Assembly: GCA_036381255.1 (NCBI GenBank)
Contig: DASVDG010000106.1
Location: 1-64,000 of the forward strand
DNA from: CALBZE01 sp036381255
GTDB lineage: Bacteria > Gemmatimonadota > Gemmatimonadetes > Longimicrobiales > RSA9
Length of the DNA stretch: 64,000 bases
Direction of reading: 5' to 3'
The translations under genes and the position numbers were made by a program. How positions within the stretch are numbered: the stretch's first letter is position 1; each line of letters begins with the position of its first letter. Under the pieces are notes generated by a model. It searched no databases. It saw only the letters and a list, made by a program, of their open reading frames with translations, and was not told the origin of the DNA. Below, in pieces: positions 15,913 to 25,437 of this stretch.

Positions 15913-17391
15913 ATGCCCACTACCATCGCCCGACCGAGGACCCTCGGAGAGCTAAAGCAGAGCGGCTACGCGAGCCGTTCGGTGCGGGACGAGATCCGGG
16001 CGAACCTGATCCGTCGCCTGGAATCGGGCGAGCCGCTGTTCCCGGGGATCGTCGGCTACGACGACACCGTGATCCCGCAGGTCGTCAACGCGCTGCTCTC
16101 GCGGCAGAACTTCATCCTGCTGGGGCTGCGCGGGCAGGCGAAGAGCCGGATCGTGCGGCAGCTCGTCGCCCTGCTCGATGATGAGGTCCCGGTCCTCGAG
16201 GGGAGCGAGGTCAACGACGACCCGCTGCGCCCGATCTCGAAGCACGGCCGCGCGCTCGTCGCGGAGCGGGGCGACGACGCGCCGATCGCGTGGGTCCCGC
16301 GCGAGGCGCGCTTCGTCGAGAAGCTGGCCACGCCGGACGTGACGATCGCGGACCTGATCGGCGACGTCGACCCGATCCGCGCCGCGCGCGGCGGGCACGT
16401 GCTGGCCGACGAGCTGACGATCCACTTCGGGCTGCTGCCGCGTGCGAACCGCGGCATCTTCGCGATCAACGAGCTGCCAGATCTGGCGGGGAAGGTGCAG
16501 GTCGGGCTCTTCAACATCATGCAGGAAGGCGACGTCCAGATCAAAGGCTACCCGGTGCGGCTGCCGCTGGACGTGCTGCTCGTCTTCACGGCGAATCCGG
16601 AGGACTACACGGCGCGCGGCAAGATCATCACGCCGCTGAAGGACCGGATCGGCGCGGAGATCGTGACGCACTACCCGGAGAGCATCGACGCGGGGCTCGC
16701 GATCACGCGGCAGGAGGCGTGGCTCGCGCGGGACGGCCGGCCGGTCGAGGTGCCGGAGTTCGTCGCGGAGCTGGTCGAACGCGTCGCGTTCCTCGCGCGG
16801 AGCGACAAGCGCGTCGACCAGCGCTCCGGCGTGAGCCAGCGCATGCCGATCAGCGTGCTGGAGAACGCGGTCTCGAACGCGGAGCGGCGCGCGCTGCTCT
16901 GCGGCGAGAGCGTGGTCGTGCCGCGGCCGTCGGACGTGTACGCCGCGCTGCCGGCGATCACCGGCAAGCTCGAGCTGGAGTACGAGGGCGAGATGGTCGG
17001 CGCGGAGCGGATCGCGCGCGAGCTGATCGCGAAGGCGGCGGCCGAGACGCTGGCGGCGCGGGGCGGCGAGGCGGTGGAGGAGCAGCTGGAGCGGGTCGTT
17101 GAGCACTTCGAGGGCGGGCGCGTGCTCCAGCTCTCGGACTCGGCGGCGGCCGAGGCGTGTCTGGAGGGCTTCCGGGCCGTGCCCGGGCTGATCGACGCCG
17201 TCGAGCGCCTCGCCCTCGCCGCCGGCGACGCGCCGGGCCACGCCGTCGCCGCGTGCGAGCTGGTGCTCGAGGCGCTCGTCGCCGAGCGGCGCATCAGCCG
17301 GTCGGAGTCCGGCCGGATCGGCCGCGCGCCCCGGCGCACCGGGCCGGGCGGGCCGGGGTCCGGCCCGATCCCGCCGTCGATGTTGGCGTAG
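15913..17391 (+). CDS. AAA+ ATPase of the MoxR/magnesium-chelatase ChlI type
   Basis: A 492-residue cytoplasmic AAA+ protein. The N-terminal part (PGIVGYDDTVIPQVVNALLSR) leads to a P-loop of the form GLRGQAKSR about residues 76-84, where the usual GxGK is replaced by GQAKS. Walker B-like DELTIHF, GIFAINELPDL, and the sensor segments FTANPEDYTARGKIITPLKDR follow. The helical C-terminal half is family-specific. Relatives are annotated as ChlI-like or sigma-54-type ATPases but lack chelatase partners. It is close to thyA (20 bp). ATP use by a remodelling ring is likely; the client is unknown. Confidence 0.7.
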   Translation: MPTTIARPRTLGELKQSGYASRSVRDEIRANLIRRLESGEPLFPGIVGYDDTVIPQVVNALLSRQNFILLGLRGQAKSRIVRQLVALLDDEVPVLEGSEVNDDPLRPISKHGRALVAERGDDAPIAWVPREARFVEKLATPDVTIADLIGDVDPIRAARGGHVLADELTIHFGLLPRANRGIFAINELPDLAGKVQVGLFNIMQEGDVQIKGYPVRLPLDVLLVFTANPEDYTARGKIITPLKDRIGAEIVTHYPESIDAGLAITRQEAWLARDGRPVEVPEFVAELVERVAFLARSDKRVDQRSGVSQRMPISVLENAVSNAERRALLCGESVVVPRPSDVYAALPAITGKLELEYEGEMVGAERIARELIAKAAAETLAARGGEAVEEQLERVVEHFEGGRVLQLSDSAAAEACLEGFRAVPGLIDAVERLALAAGDAPGHAVAACELVLEALVAERRISRSESGRIGRAPRRTGPGGPGSGPIPPSMLA

Positions 17392-17411
17392 CGGGCGTTC
17401 GGGAGGCGTCG

Positions 17412-18272
17412 ATGAAGCAGTACCACGCCGTGCTCGAGGAGGTGCGCCGCTTCGGCTGGGAGGAGCCCGACGACCGGACCGGCGTCGGCCGGCTGCGCTG
17501 GCCCGGCGCGAGCAAGATGCGCTTCGACCTGCGCGAGGGGTTTCCGCTGGTGACGACGAAGCGCGTCCCGTTCCGCTGGGTCGCCGAGGAGCTGTTCTGG
17601 TTCCTCTCGGGCGACACCAACGAGGCGACGCTGCGCGCGAAGGGCGTGGACATCTGGCAGGAGTGGGCGGACGAGGCGCACACCGCGCGCTTCGGCCGCG
17701 AGCCCGGCGACCTCGGCCCGATCTACGGCTACGTCTGGCGCTCGTTCGGCGGCGACTACCCGGAGCGGAACGGAATCGACCAGATCGCGCGGGCGATCGA
17801 CGAGATCCGCACGCGGCCGGCGTCGACGCGGATCCTCGTGACCGGCTGGGACCCGCGCGTCGCGGACGCCGTCGACCTGCCGCCGTGCCACACGCTGTTC
17901 CAGTTCTACGTCGAGCGCGGCCGCGTGCTGCACCTCCAGCTCTTCCAGCGGTCGGCGGACCTGTTCCTGGGCGTGCCGTTCAACATCGCCTCTTACGCGC
18001 TCCTCGCGCACCTGGTCGCGCACGTCTGCGACCTCGAGGTCGGGAACTACTTCCACAGCTTCGGCGACGCGCACATCTACTTCAACCACTTCGAGCAGGT
18101 AGAGACGCTCCTCTCACGAGAGCCGCTCCCGCCGCCGCGGCTCGAGATCGTCGACCCCGATGGCTCGCTCCGCGGCGGCGGCCTCGACGCGCTGCTCCGC
18201 TTCCGCTGGGAGCACCTGAAGCTGATCGGCTACCGGCACCACGGGACGATCGCCGCGCCGGTGGCGGTGTGA
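17412..18272 (+). CDS. thyA: Thymidylate synthase
   Basis: A 286-residue enzyme converting dUMP and methylene-tetrahydrofolate to dTMP and dihydrofolate. Visible signatures: FPLVTTKRVPFRWVAEELFWFL, the IYGYVWRSFGGDY region, catalytic Cys159 in LPPCHTLFQFYV, RSADLFLGVPFNIASYALL with the dUMP-binding Ser/Asp/Asn, and HIYFNHFEQ near the end. Start ATG 17412 follows GGGAGGCG. The neighbouring folA regenerates the tetrahydrofolate consumed here, separated by only a few bases, so the two are surely one operon. Confidence 0.95.
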   Translation: MKQYHAVLEEVRRFGWEEPDDRTGVGRLRWPGASKMRFDLREGFPLVTTKRVPFRWVAEELFWFLSGDTNEATLRAKGVDIWQEWADEAHTARFGREPGDLGPIYGYVWRSFGGDYPERNGIDQIARAIDEIRTRPASTRILVTGWDPRVADAVDLPPCHTLFQFYVERGRVLHLQLFQRSADLFLGVPFNIASYALLAHLVAHVCDLEVGNYFHSFGDAHIYFNHFEQVETLLSREPLPPPRLEIVDPDGSLRGGGLDALLRFRWEHLKLIGYRHHGTIAAPVAV

Positions 18273-18279
18273 GGGGGGC

Positions 18280-18957
18280 GTGAACGTGCGGAACGACCCC
18301 GTGACCATCAAGGCGATCGTCGCCATGGACCCGCACGGCGCGATCGGCCGCGGCGGCACACTGCCGTGGCACCACCCGGCCGACCTGAAGTTCTTCAAGC
18401 GCACGACGCTCGGCCACACCGTCGTGATGGGGCGCCGGACGTGGGACTCGATCGGGCGGCCGCTCCCGGGGCGGCTGAACCTCGTGCTGACGCGGCGGGG
18501 GTTGCGCCCCGAACCCGACCGCACAGCCGACCGCGGCGTGGCTGCCGACGAGTTCGCCGCGGCCGATGTGGCCGAAGTGGCTGATGGGGCCGGTGTGGCC
18601 GGTGTGGCCGGCGATGGGCCCGCGACGGGGGAAGCGTCGGCTACGGGCGATCGGCCGGCGGCCGGCAGTGTCCCTGCGCTCGATGCGCCGGCCGTAGGGG
18701 TTATCGCGGTCCGCTCCGTCGAGGAGGCGATCCGCGCCCACGGCGACCGTGGCCGCGGCGACCTCTTCGTCATCGGCGGCGCGCAGGTCTACGCGGCGTT
18801 CGCGCACCGCGTCGACGAGTGGATCGTGACCCGCATCCCCGAGACCGTCGCGGACGCGGACACGTACCTGCCCGGGTCGCTGTTCGACGGCTTCGAGCGG
18901 GCCCGCGCGGAACAGATCGGCGACGGACTGACGGTCGACTTCCTGCGGCGCGCGTGA
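18280..18957 (+). CDS. folA: Dihydrofolate reductase with a large low-complexity insert
   Basis: A 225-residue DHFR; usual length is about 160. The N-terminal core (IVAMDPHGAIGRGGTLPWHHPADLK, VVMGRRTWDSIGRPLPGR) and C-terminal core (DLFVIGGAQVYAAF, VDEWIVTRIPETVADADTYLP) are intact, including the GxG nicotinamide loop. Between the RPLPGRLNLVLTRR strand and the VIAVRSVEEA strand sits about 60 residues rich in Ala, Gly, Val and Asp with internal repeats (AGVAGVAG; DNA GGCCGGTGT repeated). The insert occupies a surface loop position, so activity is plausible. Start is GTG 18280, with GGGGGG upstream, coupled to thyA. Confidence 0.9.
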   Translation: MNVRNDPVTIKAIVAMDPHGAIGRGGTLPWHHPADLKFFKRTTLGHTVVMGRRTWDSIGRPLPGRLNLVLTRRGLRPEPDRTADRGVAADEFAAADVAEVADGAGVAGVAGDGPATGEASATGDRPAAGSVPALDAPAVGVIAVRSVEEAIRAHGDRGRGDLFVIGGAQVYAAFAHRVDEWIVTRIPETVADADTYLPGSLFDGFERARAEQIGDGLTVDFLRRA

Positions 18958-19006
18958 CGCTGAACCCGGCCACCGCGGCTCGCCCGAATCGCGACCGCGC
19001 CGACAG

Positions 19007-19182
19007 GTGAATCCAGCACGCATCCCCCGCTTCTGGCACGCGTGCTGAATCCACCACAGTATTTGTGGTCAAGTTCGCGCGGATCGCCGGCCGGGCCGGG
19101 ACGCGTGCTGGATCCACCACATATACGGTAGGGAATTCAGCTACGGCCGATTCCGACAGCCCCGCGTGCTGAATTCTCCCAC
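19007..19182. repeat. Degenerate GCGTGCTGRATYC repeats with ~62-bp spacing
   Basis: Three direct copies of GCGTGCTGRATYC begin at 19040, 19103 and 19164 (spacings 63 and 61 bp). An inverted copy, GAATCCAGCACGC, ends at about 19021, so the first pair can form a stem. The 19040 copy is followed by the hairpin CCACA-GTATT-TGTGG. The region 18958-19426 between folA and the deacylase holds no gene that I can support; the hairpins may end both convergent transcripts. Confidence 0.6.
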
Positions 19183-19426
19183 CCACGGCCCGCGAGGGAC
19201 AGCCGGACCCCGAGCCGACCCGGGGCGCGTCCCGAGTCACGCCGCCGCGTGCCGCCCGAATGCGGAGGCTTCGGCGAATCCGCGGGCGCTATACCGACTT
19301 CGCTTGAACCGATGGTGGTCCGCGAGGTGGGGTTCGCCTGGGCCGGGCGGACCGACGCGAACGATTCCGGCGGATTTCGTTTCACCGGCTCCTGGCGCGC
19401 CGCGGTGCTCGCTCGTCGCGTGCCGC

Positions 19427-21094
19427 CTACCGCCCGCGCGCCGGTGCGGCCACGGCGGCCGGGCACCGGTCCCCGCGGCACGGCGCGGCGCGTGCGACGG
19501 CGCAATCGGGCCGGTCGCCGTGGCAGCGGCGGCGGGAAAGGACCCGCCCGGGTCGCGCCCCGGTGAAGTTCCCGCCGTCGATGACGAGGACGCCGTTGAC
19601 CAGCACATACGCCATCCCCTCCGCCAGCCGGTGCGGATCCTGGTAATCCGCGGTGTCGCGCACCCGGTCGAGGTCGAAGACGACCAGGTCGGCCACGGCC
19701 CCCGGACGGACGACGCCGCGGTCGCGCAGGCCGAAGACCGCGGCGGGCAGCGAGGTCATGCTCCGGATCGCATCGGGCAGATCCAGCACCCCTTTCTCGA
19801 GCACGTAGCGCCGGATCTTGCGGGGGAACGCGCCGTAGTTGCGCGGGTGCGGCACGCCGAGACCCATCGGGACCAGTCCGCCGTCGGAGCTGGTCATGGT
19901 CCACGGCCGGCGCATGAACCGTTCGATGTCCTCGTCCTGCATGTTGAACGAGACGAGCGCGGCGCCGCCGGCTGCGATCATGTCCAGGACGACGTCGATC
20001 GGGTGCTTTCCGCGCTCCTCCGCGACCTGCGCGAGCGACTTCCCTTCGACGGACGGATCGGCCCGGTGGCGGCGGAACTGGAGCCGCGCCGCGCCGCCCC
20101 GGCGGTCCAGGTTCTCCGCGATCGCCTCCCGCAGCCGCGCCCGCTCGCGGGGATCGTCCAGCCGACGCAGCAACGCCTCGCGGCCGCCGGCCTGCGCCCA
20201 GCGCGGCACCAGCGCGCCCGCGATGCTGGTGCCCGAAGCGTCGTAGGGGTACTGGTCCGCGAAGACCTCGACGCCTTCGGCGCGGGCCGCTTCGATCCGG
20301 TCCACGATCGTCTCGGACAGCCCCCACACCCGCGGGCCGAGCACCTTGATGTGCGTGACGATCCCGGGGAGCCGCGCCGCGCGCGCGACGCGGATGACCT
20401 CGTCGACCGCCGCGACCACGCCGATGTTGTAGTCCGCCTCGTCCCGGATGTGGCTGGTGTAGACGCCGTCGTACTCCGCGACGATCCGCGCCAGCGCGAT
20501 CACCTCGTCCAGCGCCGCGTAGCTGCCCGGCGCGTAGTAGAGCCCGGAAGAGAGGCCGAAGGCGCCCTCGTCCATGCCAGCGCGGACGAGCGCTTTCATC
20601 CGCTCGAGCTCCTCGGCCGTCGGCGCCCGGTCGTCCATCCCCAACACCGCGCGCCGGACCGAGCCGTGCGGGACGAGCTGCGCGACGTTTACGCCGAGGC
20701 CGTGGGCGAGCAGTCGGGTCCGCTGCGCCGCCAGGTCCACCGACCCGCCGCCGTCGGGGTTGATGACCACGGTCGTGACGCCCTGCGCGAGCTGCGGCCG
20801 CGCCGCCGCGAGCTCGGGGTCCGTCAGCCCGCCGCCCGCGTGCGAGTGCACGTCGATGAACCCGGGGGCGACGTACAGCCCCGTCGCATCGATGACCCGC
20901 CGCGCCGCTGCGCCCGCCAGATCGCCGACGGCGGCGATGCGCCCTCCGGACACGGCGACATCCGCGCGGTACCACGGATTGCCGCTGCCATCGAGCAGCC
21001 GGCCGCCGCGGATGACCAGGTCGTACGGCTGCTGCCCGGCCAGAAGGGACGGGAGGGCCGCGATCAGCAGGACGGCGAGGCAGAGTCGACGCAT
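19427..21094 (-). CDS. Secreted N-acyl-D-amino-acid deacylase/dihydroorotase-like amidohydrolase
   Basis: A 555-residue amidohydrolase-superfamily enzyme with a signal peptide (MRRLCLAVLLIAALPSLLAG). Residues around 20-80 hold YDLVIRGGRLLDGSGNPWYRADV and VAPGFIDVHSHAGG, the first metal motif. Later are YTSHIRDEADYN (metal ligands), GIVTHIKVLGP, the ASGTS substrate segment, MTSSDGGLVPMG with the catalytic Asp, and PHPRNYGAFPR. This matches D-aminoacylases, which release D-amino acids from N-acyl forms. The ATG at 21094 is preceded by GGAGAAGAACACG. The tail after NFTGARPGR is arginine-rich and may be a drifted C-terminus. It is last in a minus-strand run with S41 protease and TPR lipoprotein. 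Confidence 0.85.
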   Translation of the reverse strand: MRRLCLAVLLIAALPSLLAGQQPYDLVIRGGRLLDGSGNPWYRADVAVSGGRIAAVGDLAGAAARRVIDATGLYVAPGFIDVHSHAGGGLTDPELAAARPQLAQGVTTVVINPDGGGSVDLAAQRTRLLAHGLGVNVAQLVPHGSVRRAVLGMDDRAPTAEELERMKALVRAGMDEGAFGLSSGLYYAPGSYAALDEVIALARIVAEYDGVYTSHIRDEADYNIGVVAAVDEVIRVARAARLPGIVTHIKVLGPRVWGLSETIVDRIEAARAEGVEVFADQYPYDASGTSIAGALVPRWAQAGGREALLRRLDDPRERARLREAIAENLDRRGGAARLQFRRHRADPSVEGKSLAQVAEERGKHPIDVVLDMIAAGGAALVSFNMQDEDIERFMRRPWTMTSSDGGLVPMGLGVPHPRNYGAFPRKIRRYVLEKGVLDLPDAIRSMTSLPAAVFGLRDRGVVRPGAVADLVVFDLDRVRDTADYQDPHRLAEGMAYVLVNGVLVIDGGNFTGARPGRVLSRRRCHGDRPDCAVARAAPCRGDRCPAAVAAPARGR

Positions 21095-21240
21095 CGTGTT
21101 CTTCTCCGGAAGGGTTCTGCCATGGAGCCAACAAGTTGCCGGACCCGGCGTCCACGATGTCGTGCGGTCGCAGGGCGGCGTGCCCGGCGGGATCGGGCAC
21201 AGACGGGGACGGGCCGCCGGGCCGGCCGCCGCGACCCGAG

Positions 21241-22890
21241 TCACGTCCCGCCCAGCGTCGCCTCGATGAGGTCGAAGGCCGCGACCGCCTCGTGGATCTC
21301 GGGATCGATCGCCGCCGCGACCCGGAAGTACCCTTCGGCGCCCCAGCGGCTCGCGGCGATCGAAAGGAGCAGCAGCTCTTCGACCTGCCGGTCCGCCTCC
21401 GCTCCATCCGGGATCTCGATCCCCTGGTCCCGGGCGAACGCGCGGAACAGCTCGACGGCGCCAGGCGGCACGCGCGCGGCGCGGGCCAGCGAATCGGCAT
21501 CGGGGAAGGCGCCCGGGTTCGCCTCGACGTAGCCGGGCGTCCAGCGCAGGGCGAGCGCGTTTTCGCGGACGCGGGACAGCCAGAGCGGGACGGCGTCGCG
21601 CTCGAGGAGCACGTCCGGGTAGATCCCGCCGCCGCCGTACACCGTGCGGCCGCCCGCGGTCGTGCAGGTCGGGCGGCCGATGCGATCGCGCTCGTCGAGG
21701 CTCGAGCGATAGTACTCCCGCGTCGAGATCGTCCGGTACTCCCGCTGGATGCTCCTGCCACACGGTGTGCGGACGTGGCCGACGACCAGCACGATCACCG
21801 AGCCGTCCGTCATCGGGAAGCCCTGCATCATGAGCGACTTGCCGAACGTCGGCCGCCCGACCACGAGCGCGCGATCGTGGTCCTGGAGCGCGCCCGCGAC
21901 CAGCTCCGCCGCGCTGGCCGTTCCGGCGTTCACGAGCACGACGATCGGGTACGTCCGTTCGCTTCGCCAGAAGGAGCGCTCCACGCGGATCGTGTCCACG
22001 AGCTCTTCCTTGCGACCCGTCGTCGTGAAGACGATCGCGCCCTCCGGCAGGAAGACGCCCGCCACCGCCGCGGCCTCGTCCAGGAGGCCGCCGCCGTTGT
22101 CCCGGAGGTCCAGGACCAGCCGGCGCATCCCCGACCGCTCCAGCCGCCCCAGCGCGTCGCGCAGCTCGTTCGCGATGTCTTCGCGGGCGAACGTGACGAC
22201 CCGCGCGTAACCCGTCGAGTCGTCCAGCATCAGCGCCGCCGGGATCGCGCTTGCGCCGCGGGTCTCCTCACGTTCCACCCGCCGCTCGAACCGCGCCAGC
22301 GACCCGTCGATCCTGCGCCGCTCGAACGTCAGCACCGCCGCCGTGCCTTCGTCACCCGCCAGGACGATTTCGAGCTCCGCCTCGCTCCGCGCATCGACCG
22401 GCTCACCGTCGATCGCGACGAGCTCGTCGCCCGGCTGAATACCGAGGAGCGCCGCCCTCGAATTCGGATCCACGCTCGCGACGACCGGCGCCCCGCCGTG
22501 ATAGCGGAAGCGAAGCGGGATCGGCACCAGCCGACCCGCTCGCAGCTCGGCCTCCTTCTCGGGCGAGAGGCGCGTCGCCGGGAGGACGTACGAGTGCGGA
22601 TCGGCCGCCCGAACCATCCCCTCGACCGCCGCCATGAACAGGGCGTGCGTGTCCACCGAATCCGGGTGGTTCACGCGGATCTGGTTCAGGACCTGGCTGA
22701 ACATCTGCAGGTCCTCGTAGACCGTGCGCGGCCGGATGGCACGCGATTCCTGCGCCGACGCCCGCGTCGGCGCCCACGCGAGCAGCGCCGCCGCGCAGAG
22801 GGCGCCGCTCACCCGCGCCGTTGCCAGGCTCACCGATCCGCGCCGGCCCCGGCGGTGCGCCCGCCCGACCGGCCCGGCCGGCAACCTCAC
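21241..22890 (-). CDS. S41 family carboxyl-terminal processing-type serine protease with PDZ domain
   Basis: A 549-residue exported protease. The GTG start at 22890 overlaps the stop of the TPR gene (GTGA), indicating translational coupling. An export signal is at about residues 21-46. A PDZ domain covers about 125-200 (GIQPGDELVAIDGEPV). The S41 core contains RLVLDLRDNGGGLLDEA, the nucleophile Ser326 in VNAGTASAAEL and the general base Lys351 in GRPTFGKS, the Ser-Lys dyad of CtpA/Tsp proteases. The C-terminal ~150 residues are helical and untypical. It likely works in the periplasm on proteins whose identity is unknown. Confidence 0.88.
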   Translation of the reverse strand: MRLPAGPVGRAHRRGRRGSVSLATARVSGALCAAALLAWAPTRASAQESRAIRPRTVYEDLQMFSQVLNQIRVNHPDSVDTHALFMAAVEGMVRAADPHSYVLPATRLSPEKEAELRAGRLVPIPLRFRYHGGAPVVASVDPNSRAALLGIQPGDELVAIDGEPVDARSEAELEIVLAGDEGTAAVLTFERRRIDGSLARFERRVEREETRGASAIPAALMLDDSTGYARVVTFAREDIANELRDALGRLERSGMRRLVLDLRDNGGGLLDEAAAVAGVFLPEGAIVFTTTGRKEELVDTIRVERSFWRSERTYPIVVLVNAGTASAAELVAGALQDHDRALVVGRPTFGKSLMMQGFPMTDGSVIVLVVGHVRTPCGRSIQREYRTISTREYYRSSLDERDRIGRPTCTTAGGRTVYGGGGIYPDVLLERDAVPLWLSRVRENALALRWTPGYVEANPGAFPDADSLARAARVPPGAVELFRAFARDQGIEIPDGAEADRQVEELLLLSIAASRWGAEGYFRVAAAIDPEIHEAVAAFDLIEATLGGT

Positions 22891-24134
22891 CGCGGCCCCT
22901 CCGACTCACCACCGCCGGCCGCCAGCGCGGTCAGGCGTTGTTCGACCCGGCTCCGGTCCGGGGAGCTCCGGCTCGACCGGTCCAGGTACTCACGGTACTG
23001 CTGGACCGCCTCCGCACGCCGGCCCATTCGCTCGAGCACCGCGCCCAGCACGCGGTACGGCGCTGCGAAGTGCGGCTCGAGCTCGATCGCCCGGCGCAGC
23101 TCCCGCTCCGCCGCTTCGAGCTGCCCGGCCCGCGCGAGCAGCGACCCGTGCTGGTAGCGAAGCCCGCCCGACCCGGGAGCGGCCTCCACCGCCAGCGCGA
23201 ATTCGCCCAGCGCCGCCGCCGTGTCCCCTCCGGCGAGCGCCAGCTCCGCCAGCCGGACGTGCGACGGTGCGTACGACAGGTCCTCCTGCAACGCCCTGCC
23301 ATACGCGTTCCGGGCGCCCTCGACGTCTCCCTGCTGTTCCAGGATGAGCCCGATGCTGTGCTCCAGGAGGACCTTCGACTCGTACAGCCGGACCAGCTCC
23401 TCCTCGTCCTTCTCGCGCAGCAGCTCGAGCGCCGCGCCGAACGATTCGCGCGCCTCGTCGAAGCGGCCCATCCGGAACTGGATGCGCGCGAGGCCCGTCC
23501 TCAGCTCCGGGTCGTCCTCGTCCCGCTCCACCGCCCTCGTGTACAGCTCCAGCGCGTCCCCCAGCCGGCCCTCGCTCTCCGCGATCCACGCCCTCACCGC
23601 ATCCGGCGCCCGCTGCAGCTCGTGATGCAGCGCGTACGTGATCGCGTTCCGGTCGATCGTCGCGGTCGGATTCTGCCGTCGGATCGCCTCCTCGATCTGC
23701 CACTCCATCGTCCGTTTGATCGCCAGCACGTCGTGCCTGCGCACGAGGAAGGGATTCAGCGACAGCGCTCGGTGATAGAGCGAGTCCAGACGCTGGACCC
23801 CGGGCACGTGGTCCACCCGCCGGCGATCGAAGATGTAATCCGCGAAGATCCGCGGCGAGGCCATGAAGAGCGCGATCCGCCTCGCGTAGATCGGGTCCGC
23901 CCACAGCGGATCGAGCCGCGACGCCCAATAGAATGCGCCCGCCGCCCGCATCGGCGCTGTCGCAAGCTGCGACTCGCCGTAGTTGTACAGGTGGTACGGG
24001 TCGTTCGGATCGTAGCCGTCCGGGAGCTCCGGGCGGACCGGCACTTCGGCGAGGGGGTCCCAGTTCGACCGGCCCGCGCACGCCGCACCGGCCAGGATCA
24101 GGAGGAGGATGACCAGCAGCTGTCGTCGCATCAT
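22887..24134 (-). CDS. TPR-repeat lipoprotein
   Basis: A 415-residue lipoprotein: the signal MMRRQLLVILLLILAGAAC has a lipobox with Cys at residue 19. From about residue 185 onward the chain is built of tetratricopeptide repeats (for example LGDALELYTRAVERDEDDPE, FDEARESFGAALELL, GDTAAALGEFALAVEAAPGS, AERELRRAIELEPH, RAEAVQQYREYLDR). It would sit in the outer or inner membrane as a protein-binding scaffold. Its stop overlaps the start of the S41 protease, so the two are co-translated and may work as a complex; that is inference. The N-terminal 180 residues (DPLWADPIYARRIALFM) are of unknown kind. Confidence 0.8.
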   Translation of the reverse strand: MMRRQLLVILLLILAGAACAGRSNWDPLAEVPVRPELPDGYDPNDPYHLYNYGESQLATAPMRAAGAFYWASRLDPLWADPIYARRIALFMASPRIFADYIFDRRRVDHVPGVQRLDSLYHRALSLNPFLVRRHDVLAIKRTMEWQIEEAIRRQNPTATIDRNAITYALHHELQRAPDAVRAWIAESEGRLGDALELYTRAVERDEDDPELRTGLARIQFRMGRFDEARESFGAALELLREKDEEELVRLYESKVLLEHSIGLILEQQGDVEGARNAYGRALQEDLSYAPSHVRLAELALAGGDTAAALGEFALAVEAAPGSGGLRYQHGSLLARAGQLEAAERELRRAIELEPHFAAPYRVLGAVLERMGRRAEAVQQYREYLDRSSRSSPDRSRVEQRLTALAAGGGESEGPR

Positions 24135-24275
24135 GGCCCACTCCAGGCAGGAGGTCGGATCGGCGCACGGGAGAGCGTCGCGCCAGGAAAGCGCCCCTAT
24201 GATGGCAAAGTCCGCCGCACGGTGGCAACCCCTCCGATCCCCGCGGCCGTCGCAGGGCGGCTCAGCCGGCCCCGC

Positions 24276-25037
24276 CTACGCGACTCCGACCGATGCACCC
24301 GCGCGGTACCCCATGCGCGCCGACAGCTCCGCCGCCGCTTCCGCGACCGGATCGCCCAGCTCCGACAGCCGGTCCCGCGACACCCGCGAGATCGGCGCCG
24401 ACACCGCAACCGCCGCCACGATCCGCCCCCGATGGTCCCGGACCGGCGCCGCCGCCGCCACCAGGTCCGTCGCCAGCTCCGCCCACGTCGCCGCGTACCC
24501 GCGCGCACGGATCGCTTCCAGCTCCGCCTCGAGCGCCGCCGGATCCGTCACCGTCTCCGGCGTCCACCGCCGTAACGGCGGCTGCACCAGCTCCCGCGCC
24601 TCCTCCGGCGGCAGCCACGCCAGCAGCGCCTTCCCCGACGCACTCGCGTGCAGCGGCAGGCGACGGCCGATCCACCCCACGTGCATGATCGGCCGCGGGC
24701 TCTCCACCAGCTCCACGTTCACCGCCTCCGTGCCATCCAGCACCGCGAGATTCGCCGTCTCGCCCGTCACCGCCGCAAGCCGCTCCAGGATCGGCCGCGC
24801 CTGCCGCTGAAGCGACGTCGCACGCCGCGCCACCTCCGCCAGCCCCGCCAGTCGCATCGAGATGCGGTAACGGCCCGAATCCGGGTCTCGCTCCACGAAC
24901 CCCGCCGCCTCCATCGCCGACAGCCACCGCGAGACCGTGCTCTTGTGCCGACCCATCAGCGCGGCGATCTCGACCACGCCCAGCTCCGGTCGCTCGAATC
25001 CGAACAGCTCCAGGACTGCCATCGCATTGCGTAGCAC
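24276..25037 (-). CDS. IclR family transcriptional regulator
   Basis: A 253-residue regulator. An N-terminal winged helix (MAVLELFGFERPELGVVEIAALM, then HKSTVSRWLSAMEAAGFVERD, about residues 5-55) is followed by the IclR effector domain: ILERLAAVTGETANLAVLDG, HVGWIGRRLPLHASASGKALLAW, and RGYAATWAEL ending with AAVRDHRGRIVAAVAVSAP. Such proteins sense small carbon-source metabolites. It is transcribed away from the SusC/SusD operon and toward the TPR/S41/deacylase genes, so it probably controls one or both groups from the 400-bp divergent region. Confidence 0.9.
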   Translation of the reverse strand: MLRNAMAVLELFGFERPELGVVEIAALMGRHKSTVSRWLSAMEAAGFVERDPDSGRYRISMRLAGLAEVARRATSLQRQARPILERLAAVTGETANLAVLDGTEAVNVELVESPRPIMHVGWIGRRLPLHASASGKALLAWLPPEEARELVQPPLRRWTPETVTDPAALEAELEAIRARGYAATWAELATDLVAAAAPVRDHRGRIVAAVAVSAPISRVSRDRLSELGDPVAEAAAELSARMGYRAGASVGVA

Positions 25038-25437
25038 GTGGCCCCCTTCCGGAAGGATCGGCCATTCGAACCGGTGGGTTCAAGATAGGCCGCGCGGCAC
25101 GAACGGTACAAGCATTCGGCCGCCTCGCGTCCCCGGCCTTGCTGCCTCGCCGCCCGCCCCGTACATTGGCGAAACTCGCACCCGGGTTCCGGATTCTGCA
25201 ACCCGGGCGCCTTGCCGTTCGAACGGTTTGCGCTACGCCCCGACGCCGTGTCGGGCTGCCGTTCATAGATCTCAGTCAGCCATTCACCAGCCTACGGTGC
25301 CCCGCCCGGAGGAATGCGACGTCATCTCCGGAGCGGCCTCGCGGGGCGTGCCCCGGCGAGCCGGAGCGCGGGCCCGAGGCGGCTCGCCCGTCGTCGCGGG
25401 GCGGGCTCCGAGAACCGTGGTGTCCAGGAGAAACTTG
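25038..25437. promoter_or_regulatory. Divergent control region between iclR-type regulator and susC
   Basis: 400 bp without a supportable gene between the divergent regulator and susC. It should contain both promoters and the IclR operator. Sequence near 25161-25175 (CCCCGTACATTGGCGAAA) is a candidate promoter area, but no consensus is clear enough to fix a start. A ribosome binding site (CCAGGAG) precedes susC. Confidence 0.4.
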
